Source of the DNA: Incurvaria masculella
Lineage: Eukaryota; Arthropoda; Insecta; Lepidoptera; Incurvariidae
Assembly (NCBI GenBank): GCA_946894095.1
Contig: OX335641.1
Location: 14,340,501-14,404,500 of the forward strand
Direction: 5' to 3'
Length of the DNA: 64,000 bases
Under the pieces are notes generated by a model. The model was not told the origin of the DNA and made no database searches. It saw only the letters and a list, made by a program, of their open reading frames with translations. Shown piece after piece: positions 32,264-44,400 of this stretch. Each line of letters opens with the position of its first letter. The first letter of the stretch is position 1. The position numbers were made by a program, and so were the translations under genes.

Positions 32264-32403
32264 CTAGGTGCTGAGCGTGCAGAGCAAAGCGGTTCCGCGC
32301 TTCACCCAGAAGTCGGCAGGTTCTTTACCTGAGTGCAGCTCGACAGCCACTACGAAAGCACCCTTCCGCTCCGGGTGGTAGTAGCATGGGCACGTGTAGC
32401 GAT
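32264..32403 (-). CDS. DNAH2: dynein exon w32 (C-terminus and stop)
   Basis: Encodes RYTCPCYYHPERKGAFVVAV and DFWVKRGTALLCTLST then TAG. Acceptor CCCAG|AT. The KRGTALL ending is the usual axonemal heavy-chain terminus. Confidence 0.92.
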
Positions 32404-35400
32404 CTGGGCACACGCACACACAAAGCCAGCTCAGAACGCGCCAACATGTATTGTACCACGAATGTACATGCAACTGGACTATCAGGCCAACTTGTCGGGA
32501 CTGTGCCTGGCCTATGACTGCCACAATGGGTTCCCAAAAACAGCAAAGTTTTGTGGGAAACAGGAGCGTATACATACGTTTTAGCTAGTGGTTTAGTCTT
32601 ATAACTGGAGTATAAGACTACTACGGATCCCTCCTGATTTAAGTTTGGGCATGATACGCGGGGACGTCAGTCATTTGAGAGGAGGGGAAGATGCAATACG
32701 GGCCTAGTGGCGTCTCTTGGCCGGAGAATTGAAGGAGATTGAAAGGAAGGAATGCCCACTAACTGCGAAGCCTCTTGCCGGTAGCGCGGACAGGCTTGAA
32801 GTGTATGGGCGACATGGGGAACACTAGCTGCATAGGCAGTGGTTCCTGAAGCCAGCCCTCCTTCTTAAACCAGCTGGCGCCTTCCAAATACAGTCCTCTG
32901 CAACACCATAATCATTTGCTCACACTCACATCTCTATATACCGTGCGAGAACCTTCCAAGTCTTTCGTCTGTTCTACATTTCATTTTTGGCCTCGTCATA
33001 GCGTTTCTGTGTTCAGCCAGAACTCCCTTGTTGAACAAAGAATATCCACCTGACGTAGACTCCGCCGTCCCGCGGAGGCCGCACGAAGGCCGACTCATCC
33101 AGGGTCATCACATTGAACTCCCAGCACAGGGTGTCGATAGGCCACGATTCTTGTCGAGCCGTTGTCTGAAAGTGTTAGACAAACAAGTCGAACATCATGT
33201 CATGGTTCTTAGATGGAACCAATGGGAAAAAAAATTATTGAATATCAACGACATAGAACTCAAAATGTAAAATCTATTTTATAATGATTATTCATATAAA
33301 AAAAGCTAATCGCAGCGACAGCTTTGGGCACCACAAGCGCATTGACTTCTGTGACGGCCACACTGCGAGTGTCAAGTGACGGTACCTGCATGACGGCAGT
33401 GAGGAAGCCGGTGGGCGCGACGAGAGCGGGCAGCCAGCACAGCGTGGGCGGCGAGCGGGGCGCGCCGGCCCACGCCGCGAGGTGCGCGCCGCGCAGCGAC
33501 AGCTCGCGGCACCACGAGCCCAGCGGCTTCTGGGATGGTCGCCCTGCACGCACCGACTTACTGGTTAGGCAGATTTATTCGTTTGTGACTCATATAATCG
33601 GTACATTCAATTTGTCTCAATGGATTCGGACACCATTTCGAGGATAAGGCCAAGCTGGCCTCAAAGGTGAGAGTTATCAACAGGGTGCATCAGTATTTCA
33701 CGCCGGACCAAAAAACTTTCCAGGGGCAGATTCGGTCTTGCGTGGAGTATTATTCACAACAGTGGGGCCGTTCAGTTAAGTATTTTTGCTTGGCTTCTGG
33801 GACTCGTGCGGTCCATCTTTCGATGACCAGAAGTATCCCACAATTTAGAAACCCTCCAACTCCGAAGGGATATGTATGTCTCTGTGTTATATCATCTCTA
33901 CCATGGAGAATGCTCTTTGGAGCTGCATAACATTGTCCCTCCGTCCCCTTTCTACCATTGCTTAACACTGAGCAGGCTGGAAATGCATCCAACTGTCGAC
34001 ATTCCCAAGGTAAGAACCAACCGATCCTCTAGATCCTTAACTATAGAGTCTGTAAATTAAAAAATGCCAAGCCGTTTCCCCCCAAGTACAACCTGGGGTC
34101 CTTCAGAGCATGATGTGAAGAAGCTCCTGGCAGCCGGTGTGGTTTTCTTAACTCAAGTTCAAAAACCCATCATGGGGTACCTTTAAAAAAAATATAACAG
34201 TTTTATGATTCTTGGTTCTCTTATAAGCTTTTGTTATAGGACTACTTTGCTTGTTTGGCGACTAACACCCTTCGTCATGCCAGTAAAAGATCCTTGAAAT
34301 ATGACACTACCTTTCTGCCACGATTTCGGCACTCGCCCTTCAAAGATACACTCGTACATGTCTTCAAGCACCTCTGACATCACCACCAGCCCTTCTATGG
34401 CTCGTCGCAACTCCTGGAAGCAATATTGAAACTGAGTGGTCAGTGAGAAAATATGTAGGTAATTAAAATGCTGAAAAGCTGTAGTTAACAATAGTTTAAG
34501 AATAAGAAAATATCATAATCATAATGATGTCGCAAAATATGTCTTCGTTGTAAACTGATTTGTGTGATGAACCCTGCAGCCGGCACCGCAAAATGTAGGT
34601 AGGTGCATGCTGAAAGCTGCAGGAGGAATGGAATTCAAACTTGTCAAAAAAGGCAAAATTTGTGTCGTTTGCTCCACAAGATTTAAAAGTGAAGTATCAA
34701 ATTTGTCACCTAAAATCTGAGGTAGAGGCAGAGAGGAACCTTTATGCCGCGATTGATGCCGTCGATGAGCACATTGTAGTAGCCGAGCTCCTGTAGGAGT
34801 GACACGCACATTGGCATCACCACCTCCGGACCCATCATGCGCTCCGTCGTCTCCACGTCGATCTCCACAGGCAGCTTCACCAGCATCTCGGCCGCCAGTT
34901 CGTCCACCTGCCCCGCCAAACACACATCACGGAGCGCACGATGAGCCCGGAGGTCGTGCTTCAGGCTCATCATGCGCTCTGTCATCTCCACCCCAATCTC
35001 CGCTGGCAGTTTCAACAGCATCTCGGCCGCCAGTTTGTCCACCTGCCCCGCCCAACACACATCACGGAGCGAACGATGAGCCCGGATAACTACAAGACAG
35101 AACAAAATGGGGCAGAAGAAGGCTTGTCACCTTCAAATCCTCGCCCCCGCTGCCGCCAGAGCCGCCGGTGGAGGCGAGCGCGAATAACGTGAGGCACATG
35201 ATGCTGGTGTCCTGCGCGAGGCAAGCCACGTCGGCGGACGCGTGCTGACCCACCGACTCGGCGCGCTCCTGCTGCGGCAACACGTCGATGAAGTCGCGGT
35301 ACGATTCGAGCGAGCCGTCGCGCGGCATGTGGTATGCGGGCATGCTCGACAACCTACGAACAGATGCCAATGGGCTCTCACACCGCACTCAAGAGCTTAT

Positions 35401-38400
35401 AGTATTTATCAACGAACACGACATAGACATTATGCTCATCTCCGAGACTCATTTCACAAATAAAAGCTTCGTAAAAATCCCGCACTATAACATCTATCAT
35501 ACATTGCACCCAGACGGCCAAGCCCATGGCGGTTCAGCAGTGATTGTCAAAGCTAGTATAAAACAATATGAAAGCAATGGGTTCTGTGAGCCTTATATCC
35601 AAGCCACCAATGTAATTGTAGAAGAACATTCTGGTCCAATCACATTCTCAGCTATTTACTGCCCACCAAAACACTCCATTAAGTCTGACCAATATACAGC
35701 ATTCTTCAGGACGCTGGGAATGCGATTTGTAGTGGGCGGAGATTATAATGCTAAGCACGTGCATTGGGGATCCAGAATAACTCTCCAGAAAGGACGCCAA
35801 CTACTGAGTGCAATAAATCAGCTGGGTTTAAACATAGTGTCATCACGGGAATCAACGTACTGGCCAACTGACCGCAAAAGGCTGCCTGATTTGTTAGACT
35901 TTTGCGTTATTAAGAATAAACCAAGCTCAGTTATCAAAGCGACATCATGCTTTGACCTCTCATCTGACCACTCTCCGGTGCTAATAACTATTAGTAACCA
36001 AATACTGAATAAGCCTGAAAAGTGTATCCTACATAACAAAAAAACGGACTGGCAGTGTTTTCGTAATTACATTGAAACATACCTAAGCACCAAAGTCAGC
36101 TTAAAAACTGAGGCCGAGATCACAGATGCTGTGGAACTCTTTACCACTGAAGTCCAAAATGCTTCTTGGGCTTCAACACCCTTAACACAAACAAAAGATC
36201 CCATCCTAAACTTCTCAAAAGCCATTGCCGACAAGGTAGCCGAAAAAAGGAAACTACGAAAACAATGGCAACAAACAAGACATCCTACACTTAAGACAAA
36301 ACTCAACTACTTGACAAAACAACTGAAGAAAATGCTCGAAAAAGAAAAGACAGATGGCACACAAAACTATCTACGAAATCTTAGTGCTACGGCTGCAACT
36401 GATTATTCGCTGTGGAAGGCAACAAAAACGCTGAAACGTCCATTTGTGCATCAACCCCCGATACGATAAAAAGATAATACTTGGGCCAGAAGCGACTCAG
36501 AAAAAGCCACAACTTTTGCCACCCATTTATCTGAAGTGTTTACCCCACATCCCCCTGAGGGTCCAGAAAGTGATGAAGAGCATATTACAAATTTTCTTAA
36601 AACTACCTCTGACACAGATGATCTTAAAACATTTACAGCGGATGAAGTAAAGACAGCTATTAAATTCATAGATCCCAAGAAAGCTCCAGGGTATGACTTA
36701 ATCACTTCACGTACTCTTAGAGAACTGCCATCCAAAGGAATAGCATTCTTAATGCAAATCTATAATGCTGTGCTAAGACTAAAACACTTCCCACCACAGT
36801 GGAAAGTTTCTCAGATAATGATGGTTCTGAAAGAAGGGAAAAGTGCCCATGACCCAAAATCTTATAGGCCGATAAGCCTGCTCCCCATCGCCGCAAAAGT
36901 GCTAGAACGACTCTTATTGTCTAGACTCATGCCAATCACTACATAGTATAAAACAAAGTCGCTTTCTCTGTCCCTATATCCCCATGTTCGCTTAAATCTT
37001 TAAAACTACGCAACGGATTTTGATGCGGTTTTTTTTAATAGATAGAGTGATTAAAGAGGAAGGTTTATATGTATAATAACATCCATTAAATAGTGGAGAA
37101 ATACTGTTATTTTTGAGGTTTCCAATGTGATGTCGTAATAAATTACATTTTTTCCGCTTACATTGCAAACGCAGGCTGAATCCTACGAGATGTATCGAAA
37201 TAATGTGCTAAGTATTGTACACAATGAAAAAGTCTACAGAAAATTCCGTGATGGTATATGTCTATCTCTTATGGATATACCACAATAATTTTTTTTTGTC
37301 ATTAACTTTTTACGACAAATAATGGCTAACTTTCGAGGCGATTTTAACCAATACAGCATTAATCCTTATCCAATTAAATACCTTAAATACATTGTTGATT
37401 TAATATAGATTTATATGGCCGTTTACAGCATATGATTTAAATGAATATTTTCGAAGATATTACAGATTAAAAAATTGCGGGGCGTAGGTTTGCGGCAGTA
37501 CCGGCCGGCCGGGACGGTGGGAGCGTGCCCATTAAATAGTGCGTCGGAGGCTGCGGTTCTAGCACTTTGAATTTAGCAGCGATCGGACGCGTTTATTATC
37601 GGAGCTCTCTAATCTATACTCTATCTATACTATTATATAAAGAGGAAATGTTTGATTGTTTGTGTATTTGAACCGAATAGGCTCAAATACATGAACAGAT
37701 AGTAAACTACTGAACGGATTTGAAAAATTATTTCACCGTTGGAAAGCTACAGTCTATCCGAGGGACATAGACTATGTTTTATCTTAAAAAAATTAGGGAT
37801 CCTTACCAAAACTCCGATAACGTAACCCAAGGTGCAAAAAAATTACCAAGAATGTTCCTTACATCGCGTGCGCTGCGAAAACTATTCACGATAGAACAAA
37901 ATAATGTAGTACAATTTTATAGAACACATTATTATCTACAAAAAATGTCGCGACAGCATACATCTAACTATTATAGTTATGGCACAATAAGTGTGCATTT
38001 ATTTTAAAATAAAAAATTAAATACCGCCGCTAGAAAAGGCTCTTTATTTGTACCTAGATATGAATCCTTATCAAAATAAATAAATTATTATTTAAGACTG
38101 TTTCAATACCTATATATTACTTTTTGAATTATTCGATTCCGACATTTCATTCGAAAGATATCATGAGTTTAAAAATTAGAAAAAACTTCCCTTTGGCAAA
38201 CTATGCATTTTAGAGTTTTTAGGCGTCACTCAGAGATACGGGAGGGGAGTCAGTCGGCTCCCTACGCAGCAGCCGTGTGCGGAATTTAAGAAAGTGTCGC
38301 TTGATAATATTTTGTCGCTTGATGATAATTAGTTTATTAGGTAACTAAACGCATTCAAAAAGTTCTTTTCAGAACTAGACCTATTAATATATGTTGTACA

Positions 38401-41400
38401 TTTAGTTATCCTAATAAATAAGTGACTTAAATAGTTTTTATGATTTTCGATTAAATACTTTTTAGTTGTAGGTTATAGTAGTAGATGTAGGTAGCTAATA
38501 ACAGTTAAACATGTTTGAAAAATGTTACGGCTTTTCACGCGGCAGGAAGATACCCTCTCCAAAGACATTCTCAAAAGCCGTAACATTTTTCAAACATGTC
38601 TAACGACCGCGGTAATCTCAAAAGCATCATAATAACAGTTAAGCTAATTATTTAGTGAAAAATAAAACAACATCAAATAATGTTTACTCCCTGGCTTTAA
38701 CTCAATAAATTATTTATTTAATGGCTTTGTTTTGTGGTTATGACCTTTTTAAAATAATTAATAGTATGAAAATACATAAAAGTAAAAAATACAAAAAAAG
38801 AAAAAAAATACAAAAAAAATATATTCACAAAATTTGTTATTTTTATTTCAAATATGTAGGTATATGCTCTTTTTCAGGAACTCTACGTAATAAGGGGTTT
38901 ATTTGTGTATCATTGTGTCAAAATAATATTTTTTCAATTATATTATGCCCGTGCAAAGCCGGGACGGGCTGCTAGTTATTAATAAAAAAGAAATAATACC
39001 GTCACATCAATTTGGATTCAGGAAAAAGCATGGAACTATTGACCAAGTCCACAGACTGATTGAACAAATTTATCACACCTTCGAAACCAAAGAGTATTGT
39101 TCCGCAGTCTTTCTTGACATCTCACAGGCATTCGAACGGGTCTGGCATGAGGGCCTCCTTTTCAAAATCAAATCAAATCTTCCTAATAGCTGTTTTATGA
39201 TCCTGAAATCGTACCTCGAAAATAGACACTTTATGGTAAAATATGGAAATGCAATCACTAATTTAAATATTATTCGAGCTGGAGTCCCACAAGGCAGTGT
39301 CCTCTGACCCATATTATACCTCTTGTCCTCTGACCCATATTATATCCTCGCCTCGCACCCTAATCCAAAAGTTGCTTCAGTCATGCTTCAAAGTATCCTG
39401 GACGAAATCGCAAAATGGCTGAAAAAGTGGAGAATACGCGCAAACTAAACCAAATCTGTACATGTCACATTTACGCTGAGACATGACACATGCCCACCCG
39501 TAACCCTCAACGGTGTTCAGATACCTCAAGCCAATGATGTTAGATACCTTGGTCTTCATCTAGATAGAAGACTAACCTGGCAAAAGCACATCTTTACTAA
39601 AAGAAAACAACTAAGCCTGCAATTACGGAACCTATATTGGATGCTGGGCCGCAATTCTCAACTGTCACTAGAAGCAAAGTTAATGCTGTACAAAAGTATA
39701 ATAAAGCCAATCTGGACCTATGGTATCCAGCTCTGGGGTACAGCCTCCAAATCAAATATTGCAATTTTGCAAAGGTTTCAGTCAAAAATGCTCAGAATAA
39801 TTGTGGATGCGCCCTGGTACATCACAAATAACTTACTGCACGATGACTTATCTATCCCTACAGTCACAGAAGAGGCAAAAAAACTAACACAACGATATAA
39901 AGAGCGCATTAGAACTCACCCAAACTTCCTGGCTACCCACCTGATGGATGAAAAGCCCACATATCGCCGATTGAAGAGGAGAATTCCTCAAGACCTCATA
40001 ACAAGATGATCTCTTCACCTTTGTAAACTATTAGGTTGCTTCACTGGAAGCAATCCTAGAAAGCCAACACTAACAATTCACATAACTATTACTGAATGTC
40101 CAAATATGCGACAGATTGTAATATAAAAGGGAGATAAAAAAAAAAAAATTCCAGGCATCCACTAGTCTGTTTGAAAGTACTAAGTATACAAGGTCACAAT
40201 TACAAATCCGACCAACTTAGACCACAACATCATGAATCGAAAGAGTTTTAGGGCACGAAAGGACAAAAAATCAAAATCAACGTCAAGGTATGATTAAACA
40301 AGTTACTTTGCATGGACAGTATGGAAGGAAGTCTATGCGGTTCACTAAAAGTGACAGTAGAGCAGAAGCAACATCTCAATCTTTGATGTAGAAGATGTCG
40401 AAAACCAAATTAGCTGAGATGGGAGATCGCTCACCGGAAGAAGTTGACATCTATGGCTTCGGGACAAAAGAATTGGTTGATGTAGGCCGTGAGCACGCGC
40501 ACGTCCCAGTCGTCGGTGACGTGGCCGCCATAGTTGATGATGGCGAACAGGTAGCGCAGCGCCGCCCACGGCGTGTCGTCATACTCCTGCAGATAGTTCA
40601 CGAGCAGGTTCTCTGACACCTGCCACGAGTTTCAACAAATATTTATTACATATTTATGGATACGACATAATCATTATCTCATTAATTTGAGGTTACACAA
40701 TGACATCTACTTTAAAGCAGATTGTGAAAACAATTGGTCTGGACATTCCCCTGCGGCAGGATACAAACTTGCGACCTTTGAATTACAAGTCCACTGAGCT
40801 ATCCAGACATCCAGGTTTCATGTAAACTCTTTATTTTTTCTGAATTTACTTTTTGACAAAACATATTTTACCAGAATTCGATAATACAGTCAAGTCTCAC
40901 TAATCCGGCCCTGTAGTAAATTCACATGTCCAGTAGTCTGGCACCTTTCATTACCGCTTCTCGCACACCCTCCGCGATAGCCTGGTCTGCCCCTATGTTG
41001 TTCCGTGTTAGCGAGCTTTTGTCCACAGAAGCGCTTATTGCTACGTTCTCGCTTTAAACACGCAATTGCCGCTGTACGAGTGACTTGTTTACTTTAATTT
41101 ATTGATTTCCCTATACAATCCGGTAATCCGAACATTTCAATACTAGCATCCCCTGGTTGAGAATAGTGCCGATTAGCGAAACTCTACTTTGCAGATAGTA
41201 CTTACATCAAAGTCAGAGTCATTAAAACTGTAGACGGAGTTGTAACCGAGCTGCCGGAAGCGCTTCCTCGCGATGAGAGTGCAGTGAAAGAAGGAGACGC
41301 AGAACAGCAGCTTGCGGTACTTTGGAGTTGCCTCATCGAACTTGTCCTCGTTGAGGTTAGCGAAAATTCGCATCAGGTTGCCCTTCAAACCCTGAATATG

Positions 41401-44400
41401 CAAATACTTTTTAATATAGCATAGGGCTCTATTGCCTATGTGCCGATGATGCAGAGAAACTAAACCAGTATAATAAATATCGTAGTTAGCAGGAGTCCAA
41501 AAAATAGCAGTCACTGCCGTAATTTTGGGAAATAGCCATAACTTAACAGCCATTTTGCTGAGCTTTGCACAAACAAATTCGAATAATAGATGTAATAGAA
41601 AACTTACGGGGGGTAGGCTTAAGGTAGGCGAGCAGCCAGCGCTGATGCAGGGCGAGTCTCCAGGGAAGAGGGTAGGCTAGTAGCTACTACCAGAAAAACA
41701 GGGTCACCTCGCCGCTTGTCGCCGAATCCATTACGATACTCTCATACCTACTTAACTAAATAATAAACTTTGAAAATGAATATGGATATTGAAAAGATAC
41801 TGATGACTGCTATGACAGCCTGAATACTTGACTGATCTTACTAATGGGCCAGAAATAAATGTTTTCACCAAAGCCATACCATAGGTGAGTAAGCTAAGCA
41901 TGCTGCACACCTGCGGTGGCTCAGTGGTCATCTTGATGCTGCGTTGCAGGATATTGAGAGGGAACTTGTCATCCGGCATGGAGGTCATCCAAAGGCGGAA
42001 CCGCGGGTGTATCTTGGGGTTGTCGAGGCCGCGCAGTCCACTGAGCCACTTGCAGGCGAGGTGGCAGTTGGCGAGGTACACCCAGCCACCCTCTTTCATG
42101 CCGGCTGTTAGAATCCTGGATACAGCATGGGTATGTTATTAAGAATAGTTATTTCGCTTTCATTACAGCCGAATGTGAAATTAATACAGCAGTTTTATAA
42201 AGAAGCCCTGACAATTACCTCCCAATACATCTATTGCAGAACATCTGGCTAAAGTGTTTGCACCACGTCCCTATGAGGGCACCTCTGAACACGATAATTA
42301 CGTCAAAAGTACCCTCTTGTCTCCCTGCTCATCTCCACTGAACGACACGATAAGAAAATTCACAGTAACACAGGTAGAACAAGTTATTAAAAAGGCTGAT
42401 TCCAAAAAAGCACCTGGGTATGACCTCATTACAGGACAGGTTCTTAAGGAACTTCCCGATATCGGCTTGACATACCTAACACAGTTATATAATGCTATTT
42501 TACGAACATCTTTTGTCCCACCACAATGGAAAGTCGCTCAAGTAAAGATGATCCCTAAGCCTGGAAAAAATCTCGACGATCCGAAGTCATACAGACCGAT
42601 TAGTCTACTCCCCATACCATCAAAAATTTTCAAAACTTCATTTCTAGCAAGAATAATGCCAGTCATCCAAGATAAACACCTCATCCCAGATCACCAATTC
42701 GGCTTCAGGCATAAGCACGGAACAATAGATCAGATTCACAGACTGATAGCTGACATTAATAAATCGTTTGAAAGCAAACACTATTATTCTGCTGCTTTTT
42801 TGGATATCTCGCAGGCCTTTGATAGAGTCTGGCATGACGGAATCCTATGCAAGCTCAAGACCAACCTCTCAGCCGACTACTTCTATATCCTCATGTCCTA
42901 TTTGGGTGAGCGTCACTTTATAGTCAAATATGTAAAGGAAGTGGCAGCTTTGTACCTAATAACAGCTGGAGTCCTCCAAGGAAGTGTCCTAGGACCAATA
43001 TTATAACTGCTCTACACAGCTGATTTACCTAAAAGCAAACGTTGCACCACATGCACTTTTGCTGATGACACTGCTGTCTTGGCGTCAGATGAAAATCCCT
43101 CAAGGGCCTCCCTTATCCTACAAAGTAGTCTCCAAGAAATCTCAGTGAGGCTCAAAAACTGGAAGATAAAAGCCAATGAGACAAAGTCTGTTCATGTAAC
43201 CTTTACCATGAAAAAAGACACACTTAACGGTCTGCAGATACCTCAAAGCGACCATGTAAATTACCTAAGCCTCTTCCTGGACAGAAAATTCACCTGGAAG
43301 AAACACATTTTCACAAAAAGAAAACAGCTCGGCTTGCAGCTCCGGAAAAATATACTGGATGATGAACCGTAACTCACAATTAAGCCTTGGTAATAAAGTA
43401 CTTTTGTACAAAACAATCATCAAACCAATTTGGACATATGGCATCCAGCTGTGGGAAACAGCTTCACACTCAAACATCGAGACCATCCAGAGGTTCCAGA
43501 ATAAGATGCTTAGAATCATCACTGATGCCCCATGGTACATAACCAATGAAATAATTCACAATGACCTTGGCATATTGAATGTAAAGGAAGAAATAACAAT
43601 ATTTTCAGAAAGCTTTCGAGCGAGAATCTAAATGCATCCAAACCGACTAGCATGTGGGTTAATAGACATAAAAAGGCAAGCCCGTCGTCTTAAAAGACGT
43701 ATTCCCCAGGACAACCTGGCAAACACATAATGCACAAAGGTGCAAATGAATAAAACAGGATGCTTCACTGGGGGCATACCTGACAAGACAACGTCACTCT
43801 ACAAACATTTTACTGAATGTCCTATTTTACGGAGATTTAAAACAAAAATGTACATTAACCATACCTCTGCGCTGCGATCGACTGTCCCTGGCCTAAGCTT
43901 AGCGACTGGAACTTGTCCATCATCTTGCTGTCCACTGCCAGCTGGATGAGCGCAGCGGTCGGGTCCACGCCGGGTGACAGCACGAACAGAAGTGATGACT
44001 TCCACGTTGACTCCTCCCACGCCGCCTGTTGCACACATACATGTTTTGTAAGTATGGGGAATATTGGCTGGAAGAAATCTCTTCGAGTGATAAGTATGCC
44101 TTTGCGCCTCACGTATTATGTTGTTATTGAACTGTTACTTGTTTTAAAAATAGTTTTTGTGGCTTAATAGAGAATTTTCAGGCAAAGCAAGCTTGTTATC
44201 TCACCGAAACGAAAATTCCTTGTTTTTCTCGTACCTATATGTAGTCTATGTCCAAACAAGAGAAAAAAATCAAATTAAAAACCATTTCACCACGGGCCAA
44301 ACGGTCTATCGGAATGGTATTAATCCACTTAGATATAGTTAAATGTGAATACTGTATTGCGTTTGATTATGGATATAAATAAATAAATAAATAAATAATC

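Larger units (their letters stand above)
35356..40145 (+). pseudogene. Jockey-like LINE, copy 1, split by a Helitron
   Basis: Endonuclease part (35356-36469: ELIVFINEHDIDIMLISETH, FVVGGDYNAKHVHWGS, DLSSDHSPVL), reverse transcriptase (36536-36935 with KSYRPISLLPIAAK, then 38976-39307 with HQFGFRKKHGTIDQ and GVPQGSVL) and C-terminus (39640-40009, ending LKRRIPQDLITR). Stops and frameshifts at about 36468 and 39307. The segment that should hold the YADD box is missing and replaced by a short duplicated stretch (CCTCTGACCCATATTATA twice). A-rich end near 40138. Same family at 42180 and 51905. Confidence 0.85.

Noticed and set aside
32325..32546. 73-codon minus-strand frame overlapping the last dynein exon
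   Set aside because: Wrong frame; the KRGTALLCTLST frame matches the family terminus.
34799..35192. Pro/Ser-rich plus-strand frames over dynein exons w26-w27
   Set aside because: Antisense of the GC-rich dynein exons; the minus strand has conserved domain sequence and splice sites.
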